This document shows positions 37,552 through 46,374 of a DNA stretch of 64,000 nt, piece by piece; position 1 is the stretch's first letter; each line of letters starts with the position of its first letter. Source of the stretch: Patulibacter brassicae (lineage in GTDB: Bacteria; Actinomycetota; Thermoleophilia; Solirubrobacterales; Solirubrobacteraceae); contig NZ_JAXAVX010000003.1 in assembly GCF_033949425.1 (NCBI RefSeq), positions 248,001 through 312,000 of the forward strand, in the 5' to 3' direction. A program made the translations under genes and the position numbers. The notes under the pieces were generated by a model. It had not been told where the DNA came from. It searched no databases and worked only from the letters and a program-made list of their open reading frames with translations.

Positions 37552-37640
37552 TGCGTGTGTGCCTCTCCTGGTGGCGCGACCCTGGGATCGCGCCAGTTTC
37601 GGGGGGTCCTGCACCGCCCGGACGAGCGGTCGAGCGCGAA

Positions 37641-37669
37641 ACAGTACATACGGATCAGATTTCAAGCAA
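37641..37669 (-). promoter_or_regulatory. Possible promoter of the propeller/CopCD operon
   Basis: On the minus strand TTGCTT (37669-37664) and TACTGT (37646-37641) are 17 bp apart, in a locally AT-rich stretch about 90 nt before the ATG. An inverted repeat CAGATT-TCAAGC-AATCTG (37656-37673) overlaps the -35. Match to consensus is moderate. Confidence 0.35.
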
Positions 37670-37709
37670 TCTGGCCGCCTGTTCGATGTTCGCGGTATCG
37701 TTGCCTGCC

Positions 37710-37726
37710 GTCAGGGAATACCTGAC
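37710..37726. promoter_or_regulatory. Inverted repeat upstream of mce operon
   Basis: GTCAGG-GAATA-CCTGAC is a perfect 6-bp inverted repeat with a 5-nt centre, 50 nt upstream of the first mce start and just upstream of its -35. It is a plausible operator for a dimeric regulator. Confidence 0.4.
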
Positions 37727-37741
37727 GTCTGTGACGGAATA

Positions 37742-37768
37742 TTGGCAGAGTCGGACCCGGATTAGCGT
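37742..37768 (+). promoter_or_regulatory. Promoter of the mce operon (leaderless type)
   Basis: TTGGCA (37742-37747), a 15-bp spacer, TAGCGT (37763-37768), then 8 nt to the ATG at 37777. The short distance suggests a leaderless or near-leaderless mRNA. Confidence 0.5.
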
Positions 37769-37776
37769 CTTTTGCC

Positions 37777-38676
37777 ATGATGGCGACCGGCGAACCCGCC
37801 GACCGTCTGCCCCGCCCGCCCGTGCCCGCCACCGTGACCACCGCCCCAGAGGCCGCGCCCGCGGTGCGCCCGGCCGCCGTCGCGGACCGCGTCGGCGAGG
37901 CCGGCGTCTCGCACCTCTCGCGGCTCGGCGGCATGCTCGCGCTGGCGATCGCCGTGCTGCGCGAGCTCGCGCGACCACCCCTCGCGTGGCGCCACGAGTT
38001 CCTGTCGTCGGCGGTGACGATCGTCCGCACGACGTTCTGGCCGATCACGATCTCCGTCGCGATCTGGGGCTTCTCGGGCCCGGGCCTGCAGGCCGGGAAC
38101 TTCCTCCAGGCCTTCGGCTCGATCGACCGAGCGGGCGGCTTCATGGTCGTCTCGATCGTGCGCGAGTTCGGCACGTTCGTGACGGCCGGCATCGCGGCCG
38201 GGATGGTCGGGACGATGCTCACCGCCGAGCTCGGGACGCGCCGCGTGCGCGGCGAGCTCGACGCGCTGGAGGTCCTCGGCGTCGACCCGGTCGCGGCGAT
38301 CGTCGCCCCGCGGACGCTCGCGATCGTCGTCGTGATGATGGCGATGAACGTCTTCGCCCTCGTCTTCGGCGTCGCGGGCGGCTACGTCGCCTCCGTCGGG
38401 ATCATGGGCGGGACGACCGGCGCGTTCCTCGAGTCGTTCGTCGCCAACGCGACGTTCCTCGACCTCGCGGCGAGCGTCGTGAAGGTCGGGCTGTTCGGCT
38501 TCCTCATCGGCATCATCTCGGCCTGGCACGGCCTGCACGCGGCCGGCGGGGCCCACGGCGTCGGCCAGGCGGTGAACCGCGCGGTCGTCGGCAGCCTGCT
38601 CGCCGTCTTCGCGGTGAATCTCGCGTACACCCAGTGGTTCCTCGCCGCGTTCCCGCAGGTGAACGTCCTGCGATGA
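37777..38676 (+). CDS. YrbE/MlaE-family permease, first subunit of Mce transporter
   Basis: 299 residues. The N-terminal about 70 residues are Pro/Ala-rich and cytoplasmic; then five or so TM segments with the MlaE core motifs IVREFGTFVTAGIAAGMVGTM and ELGTRRVRGELDALEVLGVDP (the EExDAxxxxG-type coupling region). Together with the next gene it forms the membrane channel of an ABC-type lipid importer fed by Mce proteins. In actinobacteria such systems import cholesterol, fatty acids or other hydrophobic compounds. First gene of an eight-gene operon. Confidence 0.92.
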   Translation: MMATGEPADRLPRPPVPATVTTAPEAAPAVRPAAVADRVGEAGVSHLSRLGGMLALAIAVLRELARPPLAWRHEFLSSAVTIVRTTFWPITISVAIWGFSGPGLQAGNFLQAFGSIDRAGGFMVVSIVREFGTFVTAGIAAGMVGTMLTAELGTRRVRGELDALEVLGVDPVAAIVAPRTLAIVVVMMAMNVFALVFGVAGGYVASVGIMGGTTGAFLESFVANATFLDLAASVVKVGLFGFLIGIISAWHGLHAAGGAHGVGQAVNRAVVGSLLAVFAVNLAYTQWFLAAFPQVNVLR

Positions 38677-39491
38677 GCACCGCGCGCCGTCAGCCACGTC
38701 CGGCCGCGCCGGCGATCGAGCGCTCGCAGGGGCTGCTGCCGCTGATCGGCAGCCTCGTGACGTTCGCGGGCGAGCTCGTGCGCGAGCTGCCGCGGCTGCG
38801 CCACCTCGGCGGCGAGGTGCTGCGCCAGGCCGCGCTGATCGCGTCCGGCTCGCTGCTCGTGATCATGGCGATCGCGTTCTTCGCCGGCGGCTCGTGCGGC
38901 CTGGAGTCCACCGCGCTGGCGCGGGCGTTCGGCTTCGACCCGATCTCCGGCGGCTTCAGCGCCTGGTGCAGCCTGCGCGAGGTCGTGCCGTTCGTCTTCG
39001 GCTACATCCTCGCGGCGAAGGTCGGCTGCGGGATCGTCGCCGAGCTCGGCGCGATGCGCGTCGGCGAGGAGGTCGACGCGCTCGAGGCGATGGGCGTGCG
39101 CTCGCTCGCCTACCTCGCGCTCACGCGGCTCGTCGCCTGCGCGATCGTCCTGCCGGTCGCGTACCTGCTCTCGATCGTCTCCGCGTACGTCGCGAGCTAC
39201 CTCATGTCCGTCGTCCGGTTCGGCGACGTCTCGCCGGGCACGTGGAAGCTCTTCTTCCTCGCCTTCCAGGACGAGTGGGACGTGCTCTTCTCGGTGATCA
39301 AGGGCATGGCGATCGCCGTCTGGGTCGTGCTCGTGGCGCTCTTCCACGGCTACCGCGTGGAGGGCGGGCCGGTCGAGGTCGGCATGGCCACCGCCCGGTC
39401 GATGGCCGTCTCGATCATCGGCGTCACCGCCATCTCGATGCTCGGCACGCTCGTGTTCTGGGGAGCCAATTCCAGGATCCCGATCGGATGA
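38673..39491 (+). CDS. YrbE/MlaE-family permease, second subunit
   Basis: 272 residues, ATG overlapping the preceding TGA. The motifs KVGCGIVAELGAMRVGEEVDALEAMGV (coupling helix to the ATPase) and five TM segments are clear. It pairs with the first YrbE protein. The ATPase (MceG/Mkl) that would bind the EEVDALEAMG region is not encoded in this operon, as in mycobacteria, where it lies elsewhere. The stop overlaps the first mce gene. Confidence 0.92.
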   Translation: MSTARRQPRPAAPAIERSQGLLPLIGSLVTFAGELVRELPRLRHLGGEVLRQAALIASGSLLVIMAIAFFAGGSCGLESTALARAFGFDPISGGFSAWCSLREVVPFVFGYILAAKVGCGIVAELGAMRVGEEVDALEAMGVRSLAYLALTRLVACAIVLPVAYLLSIVSAYVASYLMSVVRFGDVSPGTWKLFFLAFQDEWDVLFSVIKGMAIAVWVVLVALFHGYRVEGGPVEVGMATARSMAVSIIGVTAISMLGTLVFWGANSRIPIG

Positions 39492-40831
39492 CGCCCCGCG
39501 TCGACACCGCGACGGCGCGCCCATCACGGGCGCGGGTCGTCGCCGTCGGGGGCCTCGTGGCGATCGGCGCCGCGGTGGGCGTCATCGCCACCGGCGTGCT
39601 CGGCGACGACGGCGGGCGCCGTCTCGACGCGCTCTTCGCGTCGACGAACGGCCTCGTCGAAGGCGCGAAGGTCCAGGCCGGCGGCGTCGACGTGGGCACG
39701 GTCGAGCGGATCCGGCTCGACGCCGAGCGGCCGCGGGTCACGCTGCGCCTGGACGACGGGCGCGTCGTGCGTCGTGGCGCGCGCGCCGACATCCGGCTCG
39801 TCTCGCTCAGCGGCCAGCTCAACCGGGTCGTGGCGATCGAGGACGGCCCGGCCGGCGCGCCCGCGCTGCGCGACGGGGCGACGCTCGGCCGCGAGCGCAC
39901 CGACCAGCCCGTCGAGGTCGAGGACGTCCTGGCGACGCTCGACCCCGCGACCCGCGCCGACGTGCGGAGGATCCTCCGCGGCGCCCGCCGCGCCACCGAC
40001 GACCGCGGCCCGGCGCTCGCCGCGTCGCTGCGCCGGGCCCGGCGCGGCCTGCGCGCGACGAGCGACGTGCTCGGCGACGTGACCGCCGACGGCGCCGCGC
40101 TGCGCGACGTCGTCGTCAGCACCGCGAAGGTCACGCGCAGCCTCGCCGCCGCGCCGGGCACGACCGGCACGGCGGTCGACGCGCTCTCCGCCGCCCTCGG
40201 CGACGCCGCGGCGGAGCAGGAGGCGCTGCGCGCGACGCTGCGCGAGCTGCCGGGCGGCCTGCGCGCCCCCCGCGCGACGCTCGCGCGGCTCGACCGGCAG
40301 CTGCCCGCGCTGCGCCGGCTCGTCGCGGACGCCGGTCCGGCGGTCCGCGCGGCCCGCGCGATCGCCCCCGAGGCGCGCGTCGCGCTCCAAGGCGCCGCGC
40401 CGGTCCTGCGCCAGGCGCGGCGGCTCACCGCCGACGGCCCCGCGCAGCTGCGCGCTCTCGTGCCGCTGCTCGACGAGGCCCGGCCGCTGCTGGCCGAGCT
40501 GCGCCCCGCGCTGGAGCGCGGCGGGCCGATCCTCGACGAGGCACGCGTCCGGATGCCGGACTTCTTCTCGTTCTTCTCGAACTGGGCGGACTTCACGAGC
40601 AACTACGACGCCAACGGGCACGGCGCCCGCGTCGGGCTGATCCTGCCGCCGGTGCCCAACCGCGTCGCCTCCCCGGACGGGCAGGCGGCCGGGCACCTCG
40701 AACGGCCGTTCCTGCGCGTCCCCGGATCGCTGCAGGGCGAGCCGTGGACGGGCTACCGCTCCTCGTTCGTCAGCCCGACGGGGGCCACGCCGGCCGCGAC
40801 CCGCCCGCCCCTGCGCGAGGTGCGCCCGTGA
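39488..40831 (+). CDS. Mce-family protein 1 of 6
   Basis: 447 residues. N-terminal TM anchor (about 17-39), MlaD/MCE domain (about 45-125: NGLVEGAKVQAGGVDVGTV, LSGQLNRVVAIEDG), then a long Ala/Arg/Leu-rich helical needle domain (about 140-360) and a C-terminal domain with MPDFFSFFSNWADF. Six such subunits in actinobacterial loci form a hexameric tunnel carrying lipids across the envelope. It starts inside the permease stop (ATGA). Confidence 0.88.
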   Translation: MTPRVDTATARPSRARVVAVGGLVAIGAAVGVIATGVLGDDGGRRLDALFASTNGLVEGAKVQAGGVDVGTVERIRLDAERPRVTLRLDDGRVVRRGARADIRLVSLSGQLNRVVAIEDGPAGAPALRDGATLGRERTDQPVEVEDVLATLDPATRADVRRILRGARRATDDRGPALAASLRRARRGLRATSDVLGDVTADGAALRDVVVSTAKVTRSLAAAPGTTGTAVDALSAALGDAAAEQEALRATLRELPGGLRAPRATLARLDRQLPALRRLVADAGPAVRAARAIAPEARVALQGAAPVLRQARRLTADGPAQLRALVPLLDEARPLLAELRPALERGGPILDEARVRMPDFFSFFSNWADFTSNYDANGHGARVGLILPPVPNRVASPDGQAAGHLERPFLRVPGSLQGEPWTGYRSSFVSPTGATPAATRPPLREVRP

Positions 40832-42093
40832 GCGCCGGCACGTCCCGCCGCCGCGTCGGCCTCGCCGGGGCGCTCGTGCTCGTCGCCGCGCTCGCGATCG
40901 GGCTCCTCGCGGCCGTCGCGGTCGACCGGCTCGTCCGGGGCAGCGAGGGCCCGCGCGTGGCGCTGGACTTCCGCGACGCCCGCGGCCTCGTGCCCGACGC
41001 CGACGTGCTCGTCGCCGGGGCGAGGGCCGGGCGCGTCGAGCGGATCGCCCTGACCGACGCCGGCACCGCCCGCGTGACGGTCCGGCTGCACGACGACGTG
41101 CCCGCCCCGCGCCGCGACGCGACGGCGGCGATCCGCCCCGCGGACCTGCTCGGCGACGTCGTGCTCGACCTCTCGCCCGGCCGCGATCGCGCGCCGCTCA
41201 CCGGGCCGCTGCCCGTCGCCCGGACGGTGAACGCCCCGCGCTTCGAGGAGCTGCTGGAGACCTTCGACGGCCCGACCCGCGACGGCCTGCAGGCGCTGCT
41301 CGCCGAGGCCGGGCGCGCGCTGACGGGCCGCGGCGCGGACCTGTCGGCGGCGCTCGTGGCCCTGCGCCCCGCGCTGCGGGCCGGCGACCGGGTCCTGCGC
41401 GAGCTCGACGCGCAGGACGACGCGCTCGGCCGGGTCGTCGCCAGCGCCGAGCGCAGCGTCGGCGCCCTCGCCGCGACGAGCGGCGACGGCGAGCGGGCGA
41501 TCGACGCCCTCGACGCCCGCCTGCGGACCGTCGCACGGGCCGCCGACGACGGGCGGCTGGCCACCGGGCTGGCGCGCCTGCCGGGGACGGTCGCGCGATT
41601 GCGCGGGGCCGCCGACGCGCTGACCACCTCCGCCGGCCGCCTGCGCCCGGTCGCCGCCGACCTCGCCGCGCTCGCGCCCGGCCTCGCCGAGAGCGCCCGC
41701 CGGATCCGGCCGTTCCTCACGACGACCACCCGCGCGACCCGCGACCTGCGACCCGCGCTGCGTCAGGTCGGGACGCTCCTGGCCGAGGGCGGGCCCACGC
41801 TGGCGGCGCTCACGAGCGGCCTGCGCGCCGGTGAGGCGATCGCCCCCGACCTCGCGCGGTTCCTCGCCGTCGCCGAGGAGGCCGCGCCGGCCACGGCGCG
41901 CGGCTTCTTCGTGAACTTCGCCGACCAGGGCGCGGAGGGCGGCCGCCAGCCGCTGGACCCGACCGCCGACCCGGCCCGCAACTACTGGCGCGGCGCGGCG
42001 GTCTTCTCGTGCGAGGCGTTCGGCGTCCCGATCCGCCCGAACTGCCTCGCGGACGCCTTCGCCCCCCGCAACCGGGCCGGAGGCCGCAAGTGA
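40828..42093 (+). CDS. Mce-family protein 2 of 6
   Basis: 421 residues from GTG (GTGA overlap). TM anchor about 10-32, MCE domain about 40-115 (ARGLVPDADVLVAGARAGRV, AAIRPADLLGDVVLDL), helical domain 130-360. The C-terminal part contains FFVNFADQGAEGG and two Cys (FSCEAFGVPIRPNCLA), likely a disulfide outside the membrane. Confidence 0.88.
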   Translation: MSAGTSRRRVGLAGALVLVAALAIGLLAAVAVDRLVRGSEGPRVALDFRDARGLVPDADVLVAGARAGRVERIALTDAGTARVTVRLHDDVPAPRRDATAAIRPADLLGDVVLDLSPGRDRAPLTGPLPVARTVNAPRFEELLETFDGPTRDGLQALLAEAGRALTGRGADLSAALVALRPALRAGDRVLRELDAQDDALGRVVASAERSVGALAATSGDGERAIDALDARLRTVARAADDGRLATGLARLPGTVARLRGAADALTTSAGRLRPVAADLAALAPGLAESARRIRPFLTTTTRATRDLRPALRQVGTLLAEGGPTLAALTSGLRAGEAIAPDLARFLAVAEEAAPATARGFFVNFADQGAEGGRQPLDPTADPARNYWRGAAVFSCEAFGVPIRPNCLADAFAPRNRAGGRK

Positions 42094-43352
42094 CGACCCG
42101 TCCCGTCAGCGGTCGCAGCCGCCGGGCACGCGCGGCGGACCCCGCACGCCGTCGCCGTCGTGACGCGCTCCTCGGCGTCGTCGTCGTGGCGCTCGTCGCG
42201 ATCGTCGCCTGGCTCTCGACCGTCGCGATCGACGGGGGCCCGTTCTCGGATCCCTACGCGATCCGGGTCGCGGTGCCCGCCGGCGCGCCCCTGCTGAAGG
42301 ACGGCGACGAGGTGAAGATCGCCGGGCAGCGGGCCGGCACGGTCCGGCGCGTCGAGCGCGGCCCCGACGGCGGGCCGCTGGCGACGCTCGAGCTCGACGA
42401 CGGTCCGGTCGGCGCCGACGCGACGGCCCGGGTCCGCCTGCGCGGGGTCGCGGGCGCCGTCTACGTCGAGCTCGACCCCGGGACGACCGACGGCCCGCGG
42501 CTCGCGGACGGTGCGACCCTGCGCACCCCGGTGCGCGCCGCCGTCCAGCTCAGCGACGTCGCCGCGACGTTCGACGCCACGACCCGCCGCGCCGTCCGCC
42601 GCACCGTGGGCGCGTTCGGGCGCGGCCTGCGGTCGGGCGAGGGCGGCGCCCGGCTCAACGCGACGCTCGCGGAGCTGCCCGGGACCCTGCGTGCCCTGAC
42701 GCCGATCGTCGCCGCCGCCGTGCCCCGCGAGGGCGGCCTGCGCCGGCTGCTCGACGACGCCGACGGCGTGCTGGGCGCACTCGACCCGGCGACGCTGCGG
42801 ACCCTCGTGCCGGCCGCACGGGCGACGCTGGAGGCGCTGCCGGACGCCGAGCTCGACGCCACCCTCTCGGCGTTGCCGGGCACCCAGGCCCGGATCGACC
42901 GCACGCTGCCGGGCGCGACGCGCCTGCTCGACGAGGCCGGTCGCACGGCCGAGGACCTGCGCCCGGCGACGGCGGCGCTGCGGACCGCGCTGCCGACGGT
43001 GCAGCGGGTGCTCGGGCGCGACGAGGACGTGCGCCGGTTCGCCGCGCTCGCCGATCGCGCCACGCCGGTGCTCGCCGCCGCCACCCCGGTGCTGCGCGAC
43101 GCGCGCCCGGCCGCCGCGCTGCTGCGGCCGCTCGCCGAGCCGCTCGGGCCGCTCTCGTCCTTCCTCGTGCCCTACCGCGAGGACATCGTCGAGGCGGTCA
43201 CCGGCTTCACCCGCTGGGGCGACTTCCGCTTCGACGACGGGCAGGCGAAGGGCGCCCGCGCCGTCCGGTTCTCGATGGTCCTCACCTGCCACAACGGACG
43301 CGACCCGTACCCCGCACCCGGTGCCGCCTCGAAGGAGCGCAAGCCGTGCTGA
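42090..43352 (+). CDS. Mce-family protein 3 of 6
   Basis: 420 residues from GTG overlapping the previous stop. A basic N-terminus (RRRRR) precedes TM about 28-45; MCE domain about 55-130 (PLLKDGDEVKIAGQRAGTV, VRLRGVAGAVYVELDPG); helical domain to about 360; C-terminal FTRWGDFRFDDG and two Cys. It is one of the set of six non-identical subunits. Confidence 0.88.
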   Translation: MTTRPVSGRSRRARAADPARRRRRDALLGVVVVALVAIVAWLSTVAIDGGPFSDPYAIRVAVPAGAPLLKDGDEVKIAGQRAGTVRRVERGPDGGPLATLELDDGPVGADATARVRLRGVAGAVYVELDPGTTDGPRLADGATLRTPVRAAVQLSDVAATFDATTRRAVRRTVGAFGRGLRSGEGGARLNATLAELPGTLRALTPIVAAAVPREGGLRRLLDDADGVLGALDPATLRTLVPAARATLEALPDAELDATLSALPGTQARIDRTLPGATRLLDEAGRTAEDLRPATAALRTALPTVQRVLGRDEDVRRFAALADRATPVLAAATPVLRDARPAAALLRPLAEPLGPLSSFLVPYREDIVEAVTGFTRWGDFRFDDGQAKGARAVRFSMVLTCHNGRDPYPAPGAASKERKPC

Positions 43353-44734
43353 GTCGGCGCCCCCGGCAGGAGGACCCCGAGCGCGCGGAGCGGCGCCGCG
43401 CGGCCGCGGCCGGGCACGCGCCCGACGCGACCGTCCTGCCGTCCCGCCGGCGCCTGGCGGTGCGAGGCGCCGTGGCGCTGCTCGTGCTCGCCGCGGTCGT
43501 GCTGCTCGGCTGGCAGCGACCGAATCCGTTCTCGCGCGACCTCGTCGTCCGCGCCCAGGTCACGGACGCCTCGGGGCTGCGCCCCGGGAGCGAGGTCCGC
43601 GTGGCCGGCAGCGCCGCGGGCGAGGTCACCGACGTCCGGGCGCTCGGCGGGGCCGGGCGGGGCCGGGTCGAGCTGACGCTCCGCGTCGACCGCGACGCCG
43701 GACCGGTCCACGCGGACGCGACGGTCGCCGTCTGGCCGCGCCTGGCCTTCGAGGGCACCTCGTACGTCGAGCTCGGCCCCGGGTCGTCGCGCGAGGCGCT
43801 CGGCGACCGCCCGATCGGCGTGGAGCGCACGACCGTCTACGTGCCGATGGACCGCGTCCTGCGGCTGGCCGACGCGCCGACCCGCGCCGCGATCCGCGCC
43901 GACGCCGAGGGCCTGGCGCGGGCCTCGGACGGCCGGACGAGCGACGCCGTCCGCACCACGATCGGCCGCGCGCCGTCGCTGCTGGCCCGCACGGGCCGCG
44001 TCGCCGACGCCGCCCGCGGCCCGGAGGACGGCGGCCGCGCCCTGCGCCGCGCCGTAGCCGGCCTCGCCCGCACCGGCGACGCCGTCGCCGAGCGATCCGC
44101 CGACCTCGTGCCGCTCCTGCGCGACGCGACGGCCACCGCCGTCGCCGCCCGCGGCGACGGCGCCCTGCGCGCGACGCTCGCGGCGCTGCCCGCGAGCCTG
44201 CGCGCGGTCCGACGGGGCTCCGCGGACGCCGACGTGACGCTCGAGCGCCTCGACGGGCTCACCGGCGACCTCCGTGCCGGGCTGCCGGACGTCGCCCCGA
44301 CGCTCGAGCGGGCGCGACCGACGACGCGGCGGGTGGCGCGCGTGGCCGCGGTCGCGAACCCGTGGGTCCGCGACCTGCGCGCCGCGCTGCGCGACGGCGC
44401 CGCCTCGGCCGGCGACGCGCAGCGGCTCGCCGCGACCCTGCGCCCCGTGGCCCGGCGCCTGGACGGCTCGCTGCTGCCCGCGCTCGAGCGACCGACCCCG
44501 ACGCTGAAGCTCCCGTCGTACCTCGCGTTCCTCAACATGTTCGCCGGCGGCGGTGGCGCCTCGCGCGCCTTCCAGCGCCCGGGTCAGTCGTCGCTGGGCG
44601 ACGGCCACTTCATGCGCTTCGGCATCCGCTTCCTCACCGGGATCGGCGCGCCGTTGCCCCCCTGCGGCGACGTCCGGGCGTCGAATCCCCAGATCGCCCA
44701 GCTGCTCTCGAGCCTGGAGCTCTGCACGCCGTGA
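43346..44734 (+). CDS. Mce-family protein 4 of 6
   Basis: 462 residues from GTG, overlapping the previous gene by 7 nt. Longer cytoplasmic N-terminus (about 35 residues), TM about 38-55, MCE domain about 65-145 (ASGLRPGSEVRVAGSAAGEV, AVWPRLAFEGTSYVEL), helical needle 150-380, then LNMFAGGGGASRAFQRPG and a Cys pair near the end. Confidence 0.88.
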   Translation: MLSRRPRQEDPERAERRRAAAAGHAPDATVLPSRRRLAVRGAVALLVLAAVVLLGWQRPNPFSRDLVVRAQVTDASGLRPGSEVRVAGSAAGEVTDVRALGGAGRGRVELTLRVDRDAGPVHADATVAVWPRLAFEGTSYVELGPGSSREALGDRPIGVERTTVYVPMDRVLRLADAPTRAAIRADAEGLARASDGRTSDAVRTTIGRAPSLLARTGRVADAARGPEDGGRALRRAVAGLARTGDAVAERSADLVPLLRDATATAVAARGDGALRATLAALPASLRAVRRGSADADVTLERLDGLTGDLRAGLPDVAPTLERARPTTRRVARVAAVANPWVRDLRAALRDGAASAGDAQRLAATLRPVARRLDGSLLPALERPTPTLKLPSYLAFLNMFAGGGGASRAFQRPGQSSLGDGHFMRFGIRFLTGIGAPLPPCGDVRASNPQIAQLLSSLELCTP

Positions 44735-46374
44735 GCGTCGACGACCGCCATCCGCTCCCCGAGGCGCGGCGCGGCCGCGTCGCCTCGCGCACCGCCGGCG
44801 GCGTGCTGCCGCCGCTGGGCCGCACGCTGCTCGTCGTGCTCGTGCTCGTCGGCGTCGCGCTCGTCGGCTGGACGCTCGCCCTCAACGAGCGCTGGCCCTT
44901 CGCGCAGGACGGCGCCCGGCTGACGCTCGCCTTCGACGACGGCGGCGGCCTGCGCGGAGCGGACGGCTCGCTCGTGACCGTGGCCGGCGTGGCGTCCGGG
45001 CGGGTGCTCGGCGTCGAGCACGAGGGGGGCCGCGCGATCGCCCGGATCCGGCTCGACGACGACGCACTGGGGAAGGTCCGCGAGGGCGCTCGCGCGATCG
45101 TCCGGCCGCGCTCGCAGCTCGGCCAGCTCGTCGTCGAGCTCTCGCCCGGCCCCCGCGCCGGGCGCCCGCTACGCGACGGCGACCGGATCCCCGCCTCCCG
45201 GACCGCGGCCAGCGTCCCTGCCAGCCGCGTCGTCTCGACGCTCGACGCCGACACCCGCACCTCGCTGCAGCTCCTCATCGGCGAGCTCGCCGCCGGGATC
45301 GGGAACGGGCGCGGCAGCGCCCTCGCGGCCGCGTTGCGCGACCTGGAGCCGGTCGCCCGCAACGCCGACGGGGTGCTCGGCGCGCTCGATCGCCGCCGGT
45401 CGCTGCTCACGCGCCTCGTCGGGCACCTCGACGTCCTCTTCACCGCCTCCGGGCGCCACGACCAGGAGCTGCGCCGGGCGATCGCCGCCGCGCGCAGCAC
45501 CCTGACGGTGACCGGCCGGCAGTCGGCGGCGCTGCGCCGCACGGTCGCCGCGCTGCCCGGCACGCTGCGCAGCACGCGCGCCGCGGTGACGGCCTTCGGC
45601 GACCTCGGCACCGATCTGAACCCGGCGCTGCAGCGCCTGCGGCCGGTGGCGCGCGAGCTGCCGGCCACGCTGCGCGCCGTGCGCACCGCGCTGCCGTCGC
45701 TCGACGCGACGCTCCGGGACGCGGCGCAGGCGGTGGCGCGCAGCGACCGCGCCGCGGCCGGCGCCGCGCAGACGGCGGCCGTGCTGCGGACGTCGGCGCC
45801 CGCCCTGCAGCCGGCGGTGGAGCGCGTCGATCCCACGCTCGCGCCGATCGACCGCCACGCGGACGGCATCGGCCTGCTCGGCGAGCGCTTCAGCGGCATC
45901 TTCTCGACGGCCGACGCGAACGGCACGCTCCTGCGGGGACTCGGGTTCTTCGAGACGTTCAACCCGGCGAACTTCGGCTTCGGGGCGAGCGCCCGGTCCG
46001 GCGCGGGGCGGCAGCGAGCAGCCGACCAGGTGGTACGGGCCTCCCTGCGCGCGTGCCGCGAGAACGCGTTCGCGTGCCTCCTGCCGTTCCTCGTCCCGGG
46101 GCTCCAGGACGCGGCGGTGCGGGGCGCCTCCGGCGCCGCGACGGCGGCCGGCGGCACCGCGACCGGGTCGTCGCGCGCGACGGCCGACGGTCGCGCACGG
46201 GCGGCGGAGCGTCGGGCCGCGGACGCCCCGGCCCGGCGCGCCGCCGACGGCGTGCGTCCCCCCGCGGGGTCGGGCCGCTCCCCCGCCGGAGGCGCGGTGG
46301 ACCGCGACGCGCAGGGCGACCGCGCCGCCGCCGCGCGCCGCGCCCTCTCGACCCTCCTGGGAGGCTCCCGATGA
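44731..46374 (+). CDS. Mce-family protein 5 of 6
   Basis: 547 residues from GTG (GTGA overlap), the longest of the six. TM about 30-50, MCE domain about 60-140 (GGGLRGADGSLVTVAGVASG, VRPRSQLGQLVVEL), helical domain to about 370, a Phe/Asn-rich segment FFETFNPANFGFGASAR, then an Ala/Arg/Gly-rich tail of about 110 residues after GLQDAAVRG. The tail looks disordered and is unlike the other five. Confidence 0.88.
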   Translation: MSVDDRHPLPEARRGRVASRTAGGVLPPLGRTLLVVLVLVGVALVGWTLALNERWPFAQDGARLTLAFDDGGGLRGADGSLVTVAGVASGRVLGVEHEGGRAIARIRLDDDALGKVREGARAIVRPRSQLGQLVVELSPGPRAGRPLRDGDRIPASRTAASVPASRVVSTLDADTRTSLQLLIGELAAGIGNGRGSALAAALRDLEPVARNADGVLGALDRRRSLLTRLVGHLDVLFTASGRHDQELRRAIAAARSTLTVTGRQSAALRRTVAALPGTLRSTRAAVTAFGDLGTDLNPALQRLRPVARELPATLRAVRTALPSLDATLRDAAQAVARSDRAAAGAAQTAAVLRTSAPALQPAVERVDPTLAPIDRHADGIGLLGERFSGIFSTADANGTLLRGLGFFETFNPANFGFGASARSGAGRQRAADQVVRASLRACRENAFACLLPFLVPGLQDAAVRGASGAATAAGGTATGSSRATADGRARAAERRAADAPARRAADGVRPPAGSGRSPAGGAVDRDAQGDRAAAARRALSTLLGGSR